64,000 nucleotides of DNA from Weissella tructae (GCF_000732905.1 NZ_CP007588.1:1240001-1304000), one strand, 5' to 3'; shown: positions 17,509 to 27,028, counted from the first letter of the stretch. Notes: generated by a model not told the origin, from the sequence alone. Made by a program: numbers and translations.

Positions 17509-19401
17509 TTACCAAATCATAACGCGATCTTCAGGTGCTCGATACATACCATCTGATGGTTGTACATCATATGTTGTGTAGAATTCACCAAAGTTAGACA
17601 TTGTGACATTGGTACGTAACTTAGCAGGCGCGTGCACATCTGAAGCAACCAATAGTTGCATGTATTCAGGACGTGCCTTCATACGCCAAATCTTAGCCCA
17701 GTTGTCAAAGAACGCCACTAAATCAGCATCTGCTTCACGTTCTGTGGCTTCAAGCGCGGCTGCAACACCACCCAAATCAGCGACATTTTCGGAAACAGTT
17801 AACTTACCATTTACTTTTGCGCTATAGGCATCAAGACCATCAAATTGGGCCACAACTTGATCAGTCTTCGTCTTAAATGCAGCATAGTCTTCGTCTGTCC
17901 ACCAATTGTTCAAACTTCCGTATTCATCAAATGATGCACCGTTCGTATCAAAGGCATGAGAAATCTCGTGTGCGATAACTGTTCCAATTCCACCATAATT
18001 CGCTGATGCTGATTGCTCTAAGCTATAAAATGGTGCTTGTAGAATGGCAGCTGGGAACACAATTTGATTTTGTTGTGGATTGTAATACGCGTTCACTTGA
18101 TGCGCAGACATATGCCATTCTGTGCGATCAACCGGTTGATGCCATTTTGACCAGTGATACGCAATGTCTTGTTGACGGAAACGATTAGCAACACTAAACA
18201 ATGTGTCGTCATCTTGAATCACTTTATCATAATAACGAACAGGTAATTTATCAGGGTATCCGATATGTGCTGAAATCACACCAAGCTTCACTTGTGCTTT
18301 TTCACGTGTTTCCGGTGCCAACCAGTCAATATTATCTAAACGATTCTTATACACATCAATCATCACAGCGACTTGTTTTTCAACATCTGCCTTAGCTTCT
18401 GGTGAGAAATATTTATCAGCATACCAAAGCCCTAACGCTTGATTATAAGGTCCTGAGGCTAAGTAATAGGCTGCTTTCTCTTGGCTAATAGCTTCTGGTG
18501 TTCCTGACAAATGGCGTCCGTACGCACCACTTAACACGCGAATTTCGTTTGATAGATATGATGTAAAGCTGTTAACCACACCTAAAATCAATGTGGCTTT
18601 TAACAATGGCCATGCTTCTTCAGAATAAAACTCAGCTGCATGTTGCCAAAAACGTTCTTCTGGTACCACAACCATATCGGGCTTTTCACCAATTAATTGC
18701 ATCATAATAGCATCTAATGGCATACCAGGTACAAGTTTTGTAAAGTCATCCCATGCATATGGATGGTACAACTTGGCATATTCAGCCCCTTCTTCATTAC
18801 TTAACACGTACTTTGCAATGCGTGCATCATAGGCCAATACCTTATCTAAGATATCTTTAATTTCTGCATCTGCAAATCCAAATGCCATCAACAACGCCTC
18901 TTGCGATTCACGCCACTTCGCTAACAAATCAGCGGCTTGTGGGTGATCTGGCTCATAGTATGTTGTATCTGGCAAGATTGTTCCCAATGCATCAGCCCAC
19001 AACACATTTAATTGTGCATTTTTAAAGTCAGGCGCAACACCAAATGGTAATGCATTTGGTAATCCAGCTTCTTCTAAATCAGCCATTTGATTCGCAAAAT
19101 CTTCCCATGATGCCATTGCCTTATACTTCTCAATCAATGGCAAAATAGGCGCAACGCCAGTTTTATCACGTTGGTCCCAATCGCTTGTTAAATGGTGGTA
19201 TTTCACAAAATTGTTCAATAATGTTTCTGTCGGTACGTCCTGGCCAGCTTGCCAATCCGCCGTCGTATTTAACATCAACTCTTCAATTTCATCAGCTAAA
19301 TCACTAAAGCCACCCGTACGTGGCTTGTCAGATGGAATCACAGCTGTTTCAGCCCATTCTGCATTGATTGCATCATAAAAATCATCTTGTTTACGTATCA
19401 T
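17509..19401 (-). CDS. pepO: Endopeptidase O (M13 metallopeptidase)
   Basis: The start at 19401 is chosen because GGGGG lies five bases before it; an ATG four codons upstream overlaps that site. The 630-residue length is typical of lactic acid bacterial PepO. The zinc site is HEISH within VIAHEISHAFD, and the third ligand lies in the ENVADLGG motif. No signal peptide or membrane segment is seen, so it is cytoplasmic. It cuts oligopeptides imported by peptide transporters. It is transcribed alone. Confidence 0.94.
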   Translation of the reverse strand: MIRKQDDFYDAINAEWAETAVIPSDKPRTGGFSDLADEIEELMLNTTADWQAGQDVPTETLLNNFVKYHHLTSDWDQRDKTGVAPILPLIEKYKAMASWEDFANQMADLEEAGLPNALPFGVAPDFKNAQLNVLWADALGTILPDTTYYEPDHPQAADLLAKWRESQEALLMAFGFADAEIKDILDKVLAYDARIAKYVLSNEEGAEYAKLYHPYAWDDFTKLVPGMPLDAIMMQLIGEKPDMVVVPEERFWQHAAEFYSEEAWPLLKATLILGVVNSFTSYLSNEIRVLSGAYGRHLSGTPEAISQEKAAYYLASGPYNQALGLWYADKYFSPEAKADVEKQVAVMIDVYKNRLDNIDWLAPETREKAQVKLGVISAHIGYPDKLPVRYYDKVIQDDDTLFSVANRFRQQDIAYHWSKWHQPVDRTEWHMSAHQVNAYYNPQQNQIVFPAAILQAPFYSLEQSASANYGGIGTVIAHEISHAFDTNGASFDEYGSLNNWWTDEDYAAFKTKTDQVVAQFDGLDAYSAKVNGKLTVSENVADLGGVAAALEATEREADADLVAFFDNWAKIWRMKARPEYMQLLVASDVHAPAKLRTNVTMSNFGEFYTTYDVQPSDGMYRAPEDRVMIW

Positions 19402-19462
19402 AGCGTCCCCCATTTATACATTTATTAGCTACTAGTTTACCATGTTGAACTCAAACCAATCA

Positions 19463-19495
19463 AAAAAGCGTAGCTATTAAATAACTACGCTTTTT
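19463..19495 (-). terminator. Terminator after the DUF4811-like gene
   Basis: An 11-bp perfect stem (19463-19473 with 19485-19495) with an 11-nt loop precedes T-rich sequence on the minus strand. Confidence 0.8.
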
Positions 19496-19500
19496 AAAGA

Positions 19501-20217
19501 CTACTTATCCCATTCAGCTAATTGCTTCTTAATATCATCATTCAAGCGTTCTTTAGCCTTCTTTGATTCACTGTCAGCAATTTTATTCTTCAACGTTTCT
19601 TGTGCCTTCTTATCGTCTGCAAACTTCTTGTCCTTCTTAGTTGCTGATTCGAATGCATCCTTCATTTCTTTTTCTAGCGACTTCTTATTCTTGTCTTCAC
19701 TTTCAGTCGCTGTCTTTAGAAGTTGATCATATTGATCAGTTGTGATTACTTTCCATTCTTTAGGAAGCGTCATCACATAATCTGTACCCTTAGCAATTTC
19801 GTGTGGTTCACCCCAACGCATAAATTGCTCAAATACATTCGTAACTTGATAATTGTTAACACTTGTCTTCAACGTCGCAGGTGTTCCCTCTTTCAAAGTC
19901 ATCGTTGTGTTTCCAACTAATGTTTGGAATGTCTTACCGTCTGTCATGTATGTGTAACGAACACCACCATCAACCTTTTTAGTTGTGATGAAATCGTAGT
20001 CTCCTACATGCCCTGCTGGTTGAATTTTATCTGTCTTTGTTGCTTGTACTTCTTGCATAAACAAATGCTTTGATTGCGCATTTGCTAGACCGTATCCATT
20101 TCCAATTACTAGAACAATTCCAATAACAAATGGTACCCAAGAAATTTTGCGGTGATGCACAAATTGCATCAAGGTATATAGTAATAGGGCGAATCCTAAT
20201 ACAAGTAAAATAATCAT
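19501..20217 (-). CDS. DUF4811-like membrane protein
   Basis: This 238-residue protein has two N-terminal membrane helices (about 1-18 and 26-46) and an outer domain. The last 70 residues are very rich in Lys, Asp and Glu and probably form a coiled coil. The layout resembles the DUF4811 proteins of lactobacilli, but that name is from memory and not certain. No catalytic motif is visible. An extended -10 (TGGTATAAT, around 20253) lies about 40 bp upstream, so it is likely transcribed alone. Function is unknown. Confidence 0.65.
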   Translation of the reverse strand: MIILLVLGFALLLYTLMQFVHHRKISWVPFVIGIVLVIGNGYGLANAQSKHLFMQEVQATKTDKIQPAGHVGDYDFITTKKVDGGVRYTYMTDGKTFQTLVGNTTMTLKEGTPATLKTSVNNYQVTNVFEQFMRWGEPHEIAKGTDYVMTLPKEWKVITTDQYDQLLKTATESEDKNKKSLEKEMKDAFESATKKDKKFADDKKAQETLKNKIADSESKKAKERLNDDIKKQLAEWDK

Positions 20218-20338
20218 GAGTTTTTCCTCAACTTTCTATTCCGTTATTATACCATATCGCTTTTTTGCCTCGTCACAGTTGATATTCATCATCAAGCCGC
20301 GTCATGCAAAACACTGTCTATTTCATTTAGATATGGTG

Positions 20339-20380
20339 GATATAACCAGGTCGGATTCGCACCGACACACCTCTTATATC
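20339..20380. other. Unexplained structured element with a tRNA T-arm-like core
   Basis: GATATAA (20339-20345) pairs with TTATATC (20374-20380). Inside it GTCGG (20350-20354) pairs with CCGAC (20362-20366). Read on the minus strand the inner hairpin is GTCGG-TGCGAAT-CCGAC, very like a tRNA T-arm, and CCACCA follows about 10 bases later. No complete cloverleaf can be built and no T-run follows, so it is neither an intact tRNA nor a normal terminator. It could be a tRNA fragment or a small structured RNA. Confidence 0.35.
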
Positions 20381-20398
20381 AGGCTGATTATTAGTTCT

Positions 20399-20737
20399 TT
20401 AGTTTCCTAGTGACGCCACTGTCAAACCACCAAAGATGATCGCCAATACAGTGAACAACACACTTACAAGCATCACAATAAACATAAACAAACCAGCACG
20501 GTTCCAAGTTTCTTGCACGGCCTTAAATGTCGCAACGTCTGTGTAGTTACCATTCTTCCAGGCCCATTCGTTTCCCTTAGCTCCAATAACAAACATCCAC
20601 ACGATGTTGAAAATAGGAATTAGCATCAAGAAAACCAAATATGACTTATTTCCAATTCCCCAAAGGATACTGTACATAAAGGCTCCCCAGTTCCAACCCT
20701 TAACTTCTTCTGGTACAACATTCATTTCATTTTGCAT
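20399..20737 (-). CDS. Small membrane protein of unknown function
   Basis: The start at 20737 follows GGGAG; adjacent ATG at 20740 is also possible. The product of about 112 residues begins with a short soluble part (PEEVKGWNWGAFM), then two or three membrane helices, with GNEWAWKNG in the central loop. Such GWNWGAF proteins are widespread in Firmicutes without known function; they are sometimes misnamed. It is flanked by the xpk terminator and the structured element at 20339. Confidence 0.65.
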   Translation of the reverse strand: MQNEMNVVPEEVKGWNWGAFMYSILWGIGNKSYLVFLMLIPIFNIVWMFVIGAKGNEWAWKNGNYTDVATFKAVQETWNRAGLFMFIVMLVSVLFTVLAIIFGGLTVASLGN

Positions 20738-20816
20738 CATAATCTCCCATCTACTCAATACATACAATTTAAGTTACTTATATATCATAACACATGACAT
20801 TTTCACATAAAAACAA

Positions 20817-20853
20817 AAAAACGACCTACTCTAATGAGTAAGTCGTTCTTTTT
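20817..20853 (-). terminator. xpk terminator
   Basis: A 12-bp stem with one mismatch (20820-20831 with 20836-20847) is followed on the minus strand by a run of T. Confidence 0.82.
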
Positions 20854-20877
20854 ATCACACTTTATTTAATCAAAAGA

Positions 20878-23328
20878 TTAAACAAGTGGTGACCACTTCC
20901 AGTCAGTGAATTCTTCAATGTCACGACCTTCGTTACGAGTAACGTCGAAGTGCTTAGCCAAGATGTCATCCATCTCCTTCAAGAAGACAGCAGCCTTAGC
21001 TTCGTCAACTGTTCCGTTCGCAACAAGCGTAGAAACGGCGTCCTTAGCTTGGTTGAAACGATCCAATTCTGAGTATACACGCATGTCGTAAGTAGTTGTG
21101 ATGTCACCATCTTCACGGTATCCGTGAGGGCGCAATCCCAAGTGTCCACGTTGGTAGAAGAATGATTCGATCAAACCTTCGTAACCGTGGAATCCGAAGA
21201 CAACAGGTGTTCCTGATTCACCGAAGTAAGCAGCGAATTCTTCGTCTGACAACTTACGGTCATCGTTCATTGGTCCGTTCTTAGCTTGCAAACGCATCAA
21301 TTCAACAACGTTCACGTAACGCATTGCAACTTCAGGGAAGGCAGCGTTAACCAAGTGCAAAGCAGCCAAAGTTTCGATTGTTGGTTCTACACCAGCAGAT
21401 GCGAAGACGATGTCAGCCTTACCTTGTGGAGCAGTAGATGCCCATTCGATTGTTGCCAATCCTTCTTCTGCCAAGACAGCAGCTTCATCAGCTGAGAACC
21501 ATTGTTGACGTGGTTGCTTTGAGGCAACAACGTGGTTAACAACGTTACGTTCTGAGAAGGCACGGTTGAATACAGCCAACAATGAGTTTCCATCGGCTGG
21601 CAAGTATTGGCGGATGAAGTCAGACTTCTTTTCAGCCAAGTGTGTCAACATACCTGGGTCTTGGTGAGTGTAACCGTTGTGGTCTTGTTGGAATACAGTT
21701 GAAGTTGAGATCAAGTTCAACGCTGGGTAATCGTTACGCCATGATTGTTCTGAGGCGTGACGCAACCACTTGAAGTGTTGAGTGATCATTGAGTCAACTA
21801 CACGTAGGAATGATTCGTATGATGCGAATACACCAACACGACCAGTCAATGTGTAAGCTTCCAACCAACCTTCAGCTTGGTGTTCTGAAAGTTGTGAATC
21901 AATGATACGACCTTCAGGTCCAACCTTTTGGTCGTTAGGGAACTTAGTTTCTTCCATCCATTGACGAGTAGTTACATCAAACATGTCCCATAGACGGTTT
22001 GACATAGTTTCGTCAGGTCCGAAGATACGGAATGAAGTAGGGTTCATCTTTGCAACTTCAGCAAAGAATCCTGACAATACGTTCATGTCCATGTTGCGCT
22101 TTGAGTCAGCTAATTCAGTACCACGGTTTTCCGCAGTAATTTCGTTAGTGTATTGACGCCAGTCTGGCAAGTCCAAGTTCTTTGATGATTGACCCTTAGG
22201 TGCTCCACCGTTAGCAATTGGGTTTGCTGCCATACGCTTGTCACCCTTAGGTGCAAGTTCTGCAAGTTCTGCCTTCAATGAACCATCAGCATTGAACAAT
22301 TCTTCAGGCTTGTATGAAGCCATCCATTCTTCGAATTGTGGCAATGTTGACATGTCACCTTGTGACAATGACAAAGGAACTTGGTGCGCACGGAATGAGT
22401 CTTCGATTGGGTTTCCGGCTGCGTCGAAACGAGGTCCACCCCAACCCTTTGGCAAACGTGCAATCACAACAGGCCATGCAGCGATTTCACCATCTTCGTA
22501 ACGACCGTTTTCACGGGCGTCCTTTTGGATGGCCTTAATGTCTTCGATAGCTTGGTCAAAGACTTGTGCTGACATTTCGTGGTAAGCCATGTAGTCGTGG
22601 ATGTCATCGTTTTCGATGAAACGAGGTGACCATCCCAAACCTTCGAAGAACTTTGAGATTTCTTCGTCTGACATACGTGAGAAGATAGTTGGGTTTGAAA
22701 TCTTGAATCCGTTCAAGTCCAAGATTGGCAAAACGGCACCATCGTTCTTAGGGTTCAAGAACTTGTTTGAGTTCCAAGCAGTCATTGATGGACCAGTTTC
22801 GTTTTCACCGTCACCAACGACAGCAAAAGCGATTTGTTCTGGGTTATCCAACACAGCACCGATGGCGTGTGATAGTGAGTAACCCAATTCTCCACCTTCG
22901 TGCAATGAACCAGGAGTTTGTGCAGTCATGTGTGATCCGATTCCACCAGGGAATGAGAAACGCTTGAACAACAATGACATACCCTTAACGTCTTGTGTGA
23001 TTTCAGGGTAGTTGTCAGTGTAAGTTCCGTCAAGGTATGAGTTCGTAACCATAACTTGTCCACCGTGACCAGGTCCACCGATGTAGAACATGTCTAGATC
23101 GTACTTGTTGATCAAACGGTTAGCGTGAGCGTATAGGAAAGTTTGTCCTGAGATAGTTCCCCAGTGACCGATAGGCTTAACCTTAACGTCTTCTTCAGTG
23201 ATTGGTGTGTTAGTCACTGAGTACAATGGGTTGCTCTTCAAAAAGATCATACCTGCTGAAAGGTAGTTGGTTGCACGCCACCAGGCGTCAACTTTTTCAA
23301 GGTATTCCTTTGAATCAAAATTAGTCAT
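20878..23328 (-). CDS. xpkA: Xylulose-5-phosphate/fructose-6-phosphate phosphoketolase
   Basis: The 816-residue protein is full length. It has the thiamine-diphosphate phosphoketolase signatures: IGHWGT near residue 53, GGPGHGG near residue 85, SFPGGIGSH near residue 125, [10 protein letters not shown] near residue 147, and the TPP-binding [11 protein letters not shown] near residue 171. It splits xylulose 5-phosphate into acetyl phosphate and glyceraldehyde 3-phosphate, the key step of heterofermentation. The codons are strongly biased to favoured ones, as in highly expressed genes. It starts after AAAGGAG. The upstream GntR gene and a palindromic operator suggest local control. Confidence 0.96.
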   Translation of the reverse strand: MTNFDSKEYLEKVDAWWRATNYLSAGMIFLKSNPLYSVTNTPITEEDVKVKPIGHWGTISGQTFLYAHANRLINKYDLDMFYIGGPGHGGQVMVTNSYLDGTYTDNYPEITQDVKGMSLLFKRFSFPGGIGSHMTAQTPGSLHEGGELGYSLSHAIGAVLDNPEQIAFAVVGDGENETGPSMTAWNSNKFLNPKNDGAVLPILDLNGFKISNPTIFSRMSDEEISKFFEGLGWSPRFIENDDIHDYMAYHEMSAQVFDQAIEDIKAIQKDARENGRYEDGEIAAWPVVIARLPKGWGGPRFDAAGNPIEDSFRAHQVPLSLSQGDMSTLPQFEEWMASYKPEELFNADGSLKAELAELAPKGDKRMAANPIANGGAPKGQSSKNLDLPDWRQYTNEITAENRGTELADSKRNMDMNVLSGFFAEVAKMNPTSFRIFGPDETMSNRLWDMFDVTTRQWMEETKFPNDQKVGPEGRIIDSQLSEHQAEGWLEAYTLTGRVGVFASYESFLRVVDSMITQHFKWLRHASEQSWRNDYPALNLISTSTVFQQDHNGYTHQDPGMLTHLAEKKSDFIRQYLPADGNSLLAVFNRAFSERNVVNHVVASKQPRQQWFSADEAAVLAEEGLATIEWASTAPQGKADIVFASAGVEPTIETLAALHLVNAAFPEVAMRYVNVVELMRLQAKNGPMNDDRKLSDEEFAAYFGESGTPVVFGFHGYEGLIESFFYQRGHLGLRPHGYREDGDITTTYDMRVYSELDRFNQAKDAVSTLVANGTVDEAKAAVFLKEMDDILAKHFDVTRNEGRDIEEFTDWKWSPLV

Positions 23329-23373
23329 TTTGATGAATCTCCTTTGTATAAGAAAGTGATAGTGAATTAAACA

Positions 23374-23400
23374 CTGGGGCAGACGAGAGAGTCTCCCCAG
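23374..23400 (-). promoter_or_regulatory. Hairpin in the xpk leader RNA
   Basis: CTGGGG and CCCCAG (outer) and GAC/GTC (inner) form a stable hairpin about 45 bp before the start codon, just after the predicted transcription start. It may protect the 5' end of this abundant mRNA. Confidence 0.5.
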
Positions 23401-23411
23401 CTAACAAGTCA

Positions 23412-23440
23412 ATCATAACAGATAATGAAAATGTGTTCAA
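23412..23440 (-). promoter_or_regulatory. xpk promoter
   Basis: TTGAAC (23435-23440) and TATGAT (23412-23417, with TG one base before) are 17 bp apart on the minus strand. Confidence 0.75.
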
Positions 23441-23451
23441 GAAAAAGACTC

Positions 23452-23471
23452 GAATTGGAGCGGTCCAATTC
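23452..23471. promoter_or_regulatory. Palindromic operator upstream of xpk
   Basis: GAATTGGA (23452-23459) and TCCAATTC (23464-23471) are perfect inverted arms with GCGG between. The site ends 11 bp before the xpk -35. Its GGTCCAA core recurs in the hairpin in front of the neighbouring GntR gene. Confidence 0.65.
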
Positions 23472-23482
23472 TTAAAGAGGCC

Positions 23483-24214
23483 TTAATCCCCGTCCAGACT
23501 ATCAAAACTATTAAACTCCATGTACTTATAGTGAACACGCATTTGAGCCATTTCAAACGGCGTCCCGTCGTCTAGGAAATAGATACCTGCCATAACTCCA
23601 ACCGGTTCAACCGGCTTTAACGCTAGCAATTCTTGGTCTGCCGCATCTGATGGTTCTGCGGTAACTGTTAGGAATGATTTCGTAACTGATTTTTTTGTCG
23701 CATTTTGTGTGTATTGGAACAAAGAATGCTTCACGTCATCAGCTGTCAAATCTGGCAATAATTTAACTGGGATAATCGCATGCTCAATCATAAATGCCGT
23801 CCCTTGCAAGACACGCAGACGTTTCATCCGATAAACGCGCTCCCCTTTTTCTAAGAAAAGATCCTGACAAATTTCGTCATCGGCGGTCATCGTCTCAAAT
23901 TCCAACACTTTAATCGCTGGCGCTTCGCCATTATGACGATAGGCATCTGAAACCCCTAGATTCTGTCCAGCTGATTGGAACATCGGTTGTTTCTTCAGAT
24001 ACAACGGATTAACGAATGTACCAGAACCACGTTTCTTAAAAATAATGCCTTGTTGCGCTAAAACATTTAAGGCGCGTTTGATTGAACTACGTGAAACATC
24101 GTAAGCAACAGCCAACGAACGTTCATCTGGTAGTTTTAATGTCGGAAATTCTTGTGCATGGATACGCTTCTTCAAATCTGCGACCACACGCATATAAATC
24201 ACTTCAGTTTCCAT
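23483..24214 (-). CDS. GntR family regulator (HutC/UTRA type)
   Basis: The 243-residue protein has an N-terminal winged helix (about 5-70), with the recognition helix in DVSRSSIKRALNVL and the wing RGSGTFV. It is followed by a UTRA effector-binding domain (about 95-235). HutC-type regulators sense sugar phosphates or other small metabolites. It lies directly upstream of xpk on the same strand, and operator-like GGTCCAA sites precede both genes, so it probably controls xpk and itself. The effector is unknown. Confidence 0.85.
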   Translation of the reverse strand: METEVIYMRVVADLKKRIHAQEFPTLKLPDERSLAVAYDVSRSSIKRALNVLAQQGIIFKKRGSGTFVNPLYLKKQPMFQSAGQNLGVSDAYRHNGEAPAIKVLEFETMTADDEICQDLFLEKGERVYRMKRLRVLQGTAFMIEHAIIPVKLLPDLTADDVKHSLFQYTQNATKKSVTKSFLTVTAEPSDAADQELLALKPVEPVGVMAGIYFLDDGTPFEMAQMRVHYKYMEFNSFDSLDGD

Positions 24215-24243
24215 TGATGTTGCTCCCGTGTTTTTGTATGGTC

Positions 24244-24250
24244 TTCATCA
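24244..24250 (-). promoter_or_regulatory. gntR -10 region
   Basis: On the minus strand TATGAT is preceded by TG one base before it (TGCTATGAT). The right arm of the long inverted repeat at 24257-24295 lies between this -10 and the -35 position, as expected for autorepression. Confidence 0.5.
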
Positions 24251-24256
24251 TAGCAC

Positions 24257-24295
24257 AAAAGTGGTCCAACCAAAACAACTGGTTGGACCACTTTT
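24257..24295. terminator. Long inverted repeat: terminator and likely GntR operator
   Basis: A 16-bp perfect stem (24257-24272 with 24280-24295) with a 7-nt loop has A4/T4 ends. It follows the HD-hydrolase stop codon and could end that transcript. Each arm holds TTGGACC/GGTCCAA, the same core as the palindrome before xpk, so it may also be the autoregulatory operator. Confidence 0.65.
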
Positions 24296-24300
24296 GAATT

Positions 24301-24957
24301 TTAATAATCTTTATTATGCCATTCAGCTAAATATTGCTCAATAAAAGCTCGCATTGCTGCATCCCTTTTCGCACCAATTCGCTTACCTTCAGCCGTGTTC
24401 AAACTTGCCGGCAACAGCAACAATTTCTCATAAAAATGATTAATAATCGTTTCACCTTCATCACTACGATAATCTGCTTTAGTCTTCAATTCACGTGGCG
24501 GCATCGCCGGATCATAAATCACATGTCCTCGTGGAATACCATATTGCATGGTCCGGACGACACCAGTTAGTCCCATCGCCTCTAGTCGATCTGCATCTTG
24601 AACGATATGCCCTTCGAGAGGTAATGGTTCTGGGTTCCCAAAGCGTTCTTTACTCCAAGACATATTATCAATAATCAAGAAAATAGCTGCTTGATCCTCA
24701 GTAGAAATATCTAAATCTTGTAACTTATCGACAACAATTTGTTTCGCTGCCGCTTGATCATCTACTAATTTTTCATCATACGTATCATGCAAAATAATAG
24801 CCGCCAAAGTCACAAATTCATCTGCATCAGGCTCTGTTGCTAAAATGTGTTGCGCCAATTTGATTGCGCGATGAACATGATCATCCCCATGACCAGTTGC
24901 ATCCGTTTCTTGCAAACCCTCCATAAACTGCATCAAGGCTACTAAACGTTCTTCCAT
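24301..24957 (-). CDS. HD-domain phosphohydrolase
   Basis: The start at 24957 follows AAGGAG. The 218-residue protein contains the HD-domain ligands: the first histidine in HGDDHVHRA near residue 30 and the HD pair in ILHDTYDEK near residue 60, with a later Asp in IVQDADRLEAMG. It resembles the YpgQ/YedJ group of nucleotide or pyrophosphate hydrolases. Its substrate is not known. It is the last gene of a group of three minus-strand genes. Confidence 0.82.
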   Translation of the reverse strand: MEERLVALMQFMEGLQETDATGHGDDHVHRAIKLAQHILATEPDADEFVTLAAIILHDTYDEKLVDDQAAAKQIVVDKLQDLDISTEDQAAIFLIIDNMSWSKERFGNPEPLPLEGHIVQDADRLEAMGLTGVVRTMQYGIPRGHVIYDPAMPPRELKTKADYRSDEGETIINHFYEKLLLLPASLNTAEGKRIGAKRDAAMRAFIEQYLAEWHNKDY

Positions 24958-24967
24958 GTCGCACTCC

Positions 24968-25681
24968 TTATCGTGTAATTCCCCAAACAATAATATACAT
25001 CACCAGACTAATCGTTATCAGCCCTAGCATCCCCAACACTAATGGATAGCCAATTATTAGCCATACTGTCTCGGCCGAAATCTGAAATAACCACAAACCT
25101 AATGTCAAAATTGTCAACACAAGCACATATTGTGGCATACCATTCCAGACACCATGCCAATCAGATCGACTCAATTTCAATCCTAATATCAAATTGGTCA
25201 AAAGTACCAATAAAATGGGTAATTGCCACCAACTATCCCGCGTAAATAAGGTTGTTTCTTGATACATAAACACATTAGGCCACAACCACTTGGTTAGACC
25301 AAAACCAACAGCTGTAATCCCAAACATTGGCGCTAAGCCAATCATTAAATTACCCATCTGTTGGTAAAAACTATCTGGTCGCCATGCATGTGATACATAC
25401 CCTCTTGTTCGATAACCGTCATCAGTCGTTTTTCCACGCTGAAATAACTGTATCTTATCGATATCATGTCGAAAAATAAAGGCCATGATGGCATGAGATA
25501 ATTCATGAACTACCACGCCAGGCGCTGCCATATAATCCACAACACGTTCACCAAAACGCCGACCAATTAACGTATTAATTTGTTGTGTAATTGCTGAAAT
25601 AACTAACGCAGCTAATAAAAATGCACCACCTAAGCTAAATAAGACCGTTAGCCATAAAGGCCACAACGTTTGCCATGTCAT
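24968..25681 (-). CDS. Membrane zinc metallopeptidase, M50-like
   Basis: The 237-residue protein has about five or six membrane helices and the zinc motif HELSH in GVVVHELSHAIMA near residue 58. It looks like the M50-related membrane peptidases, but a second metal-ligand motif is not clear, so the peptidase role is inferred. It overlaps the upstream YbaK-like gene by four bases (ATGA) and is followed 10 bp later by the HD gene, so the three form an operon. Confidence 0.7.
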   Translation of the reverse strand: MTWQTLWPLWLTVLFSLGGAFLLAALVISAITQQINTLIGRRFGERVVDYMAAPGVVVHELSHAIMAFIFRHDIDKIQLFQRGKTTDDGYRTRGYVSHAWRPDSFYQQMGNLMIGLAPMFGITAVGFGLTKWLWPNVFMYQETTLFTRDSWWQLPILLVLLTNLILGLKLSRSDWHGVWNGMPQYVLVLTILTLGLWLFQISAETVWLIIGYPLVLGMLGLITISLVMYIIVWGITR

Positions 25682-26178
25682 TGGATATCCTCTGATTGGA
25701 TGTCTACAAATTCAGCTTCAACAAATGTTGCCAAGGCTTGCGCATCAATCTTAATTGAGCGTCCTAATTCTCCGGCAGAAACCACAATTGTCCCCGCTTC
25801 TTTAGCGGCATTATCAAAGTAAATCGGGAATTTTTTAGTTTGCCAAATCCCCACCGGATTATTCGCACCATGCACATAACCTGTTGTTGCCACTAACTCT
25901 TTCGCCGGCAACATATGTACCTTCTTGTTACCTGAGACAACGGCCAATTTCTTTTCAGATAAATGTCCTTCTACCGGCACAATGCCCACTAAAGGACCTG
26001 TAACATTTCCAGACAAGGCCAATGTTTTATAGATATCAGCTTCAGAAATCCCATGTTCAGCTAATTCTTCTTCACGTCTATCCATGCCACCAGAAAAAAC
26101 AATTGATTCATACGGAATCTTAGCCTTATCTAAAATTTGTTCAACAAGTATTTTCTTTACTTTCACTTTTTTTGCCAT
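25678..26178 (-). CDS. ybaK: Cys-tRNA(Pro) deacylase (YbaK/EbsC family)
   Basis: The 166-residue protein matches the YbaK fold: KTLALSGN near residue 50, a conserved lysine region (SGNKKVHML) and GYVHGANNPVGIWQTKKFPIYFD. It removes cysteine wrongly attached to tRNA-Pro and acts in the cytoplasm. It is the first gene of the ybaK-peptidase-HD operon. GAGGT precedes the ATG. Confidence 0.88.
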   Translation of the reverse strand: MAKKVKVKKILVEQILDKAKIPYESIVFSGGMDRREEELAEHGISEADIYKTLALSGNVTGPLVGIVPVEGHLSEKKLAVVSGNKKVHMLPAKELVATTGYVHGANNPVGIWQTKKFPIYFDNAAKEAGTIVVSAGELGRSIKIDAQALATFVEAEFVDIQSEDIQ

Positions 26179-26264
26179 GGATGGTTACCTCATTTCTCTA
26201 GTATTTATCATTTTACCTGAATATCCATCATTTTAAAAACACGGTCTCTTAAATTGATTTATCT

Positions 26265-26337
26265 AAAATGAAAACTTTCATTTTTTAAAATTTCGACAAA
26301 AATGAAGCATGTACCCTAAAATCTGATTTGCTATATT
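26265..26337 (+). promoter_or_regulatory. Promoter and inverted repeat of the 26.4-kb cassette
   Basis: AAAATGAAA (26265-26273) and TTTCATTTT (26276-26284) are perfect inverted arms with two bases between. AAAATGAA recurs at 26299. TATATT (26332-26337) is preceded by TG one base before it. The -35 position (ATGTAC, 26309) is poor, suggesting an activator. Confidence 0.5.
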
Positions 26338-26392
26338 AGTGTCACTCCCGGGATGTTGCTGTTATTTCATTTGTTTGTTTAAAGGAGCATAC

Positions 26393-27028
26393 ATGCGTAA
26401 AAAAGGACTATATCTACTAACTATCCTGTCCGCTTCAACTCTTATACCGCTTACTGCACCCATTGCACTAGCGGATACACACACATCGACTCATGAATCT
26501 GCACAAAATGTACAACCAGTATGTTTAGCTCACTTTGACCATCTCGTCTCTGTTCACAATAATCAATACGTTTTAGCAACTAACAACGATGCACATATTT
26601 CACAAAATACTTATACACAATTAGAAAAGGCTGTGACGACAGCTAATCAAACGATTGCAGCACATCATTTCACTATTGATCCAGAAACCAAAGAAATGTA
26701 CACAGAACATTTGCGTGTGCCACGTGCAGCCAACAGTCGTTACACGTACAAAAATTTTTGGTGGGGAACCCGTTACTATTTCCGTAGCAATCAAGCAGTT
26801 GACCAATTAGTACATGAACTTCAAAGCCACGGTAGCGATCTGAGTATCGGTGGTCTTGTTGGGAGTATTATAGCTTCTCGTGGCATCGCTGCTGTGGGAG
26901 CCCTCAGCAGTGTCTACTTCCAACGAGTTGCCAATAATCTAAATTATTACAATGCTCGTCATCGTAAAAATCAAATCTATATGGACTGGAATTATTCCGG
27001 TCAGTACTCAATGCACATTCTACGTTAA
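26393..27028 (+). CDS. Secreted protein of unknown family, bacteriocin-like context
   Basis: The start at 26393 follows AAAGGAG; the 18 preceding open codons are not used. The 211-residue product has a Sec signal peptide (charged RKKG, hydrophobic 6-25, likely cut after ALA near 27). The middle holds a QYVLATNN...LEKAV...NQTI stretch. The mature C-terminal part begins with YKNFWWGTRYYFR, then a Gly/Ala-rich hydrophobic segment (GGLVGSIIASRGIAAVGAL), as in membrane-active peptides. Two small membrane proteins follow within 13 and 30 bp. This arrangement recalls a toxin or bacteriocin with immunity, but no known family can be named with confidence. Confidence 0.6.
   Translation: MRKKGLYLLTILSASTLIPLTAPIALADTHTSTHESAQNVQPVCLAHFDHLVSVHNNQYVLATNNDAHISQNTYTQLEKAVTTANQTIAAHHFTIDPETKEMYTEHLRVPRAANSRYTYKNFWWGTRYYFRSNQAVDQLVHELQSHGSDLSIGGLVGSIIASRGIAAVGALSSVYFQRVANNLNYYNARHRKNQIYMDWNYSGQYSMHILR

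Noticed and set aside
20339..20380. Intact tRNA on the minus strand
   Set aside because: Only a T-arm-like hairpin can be drawn; acceptor, D-arm and anticodon arm do not fit. Kept as an unexplained structured element.
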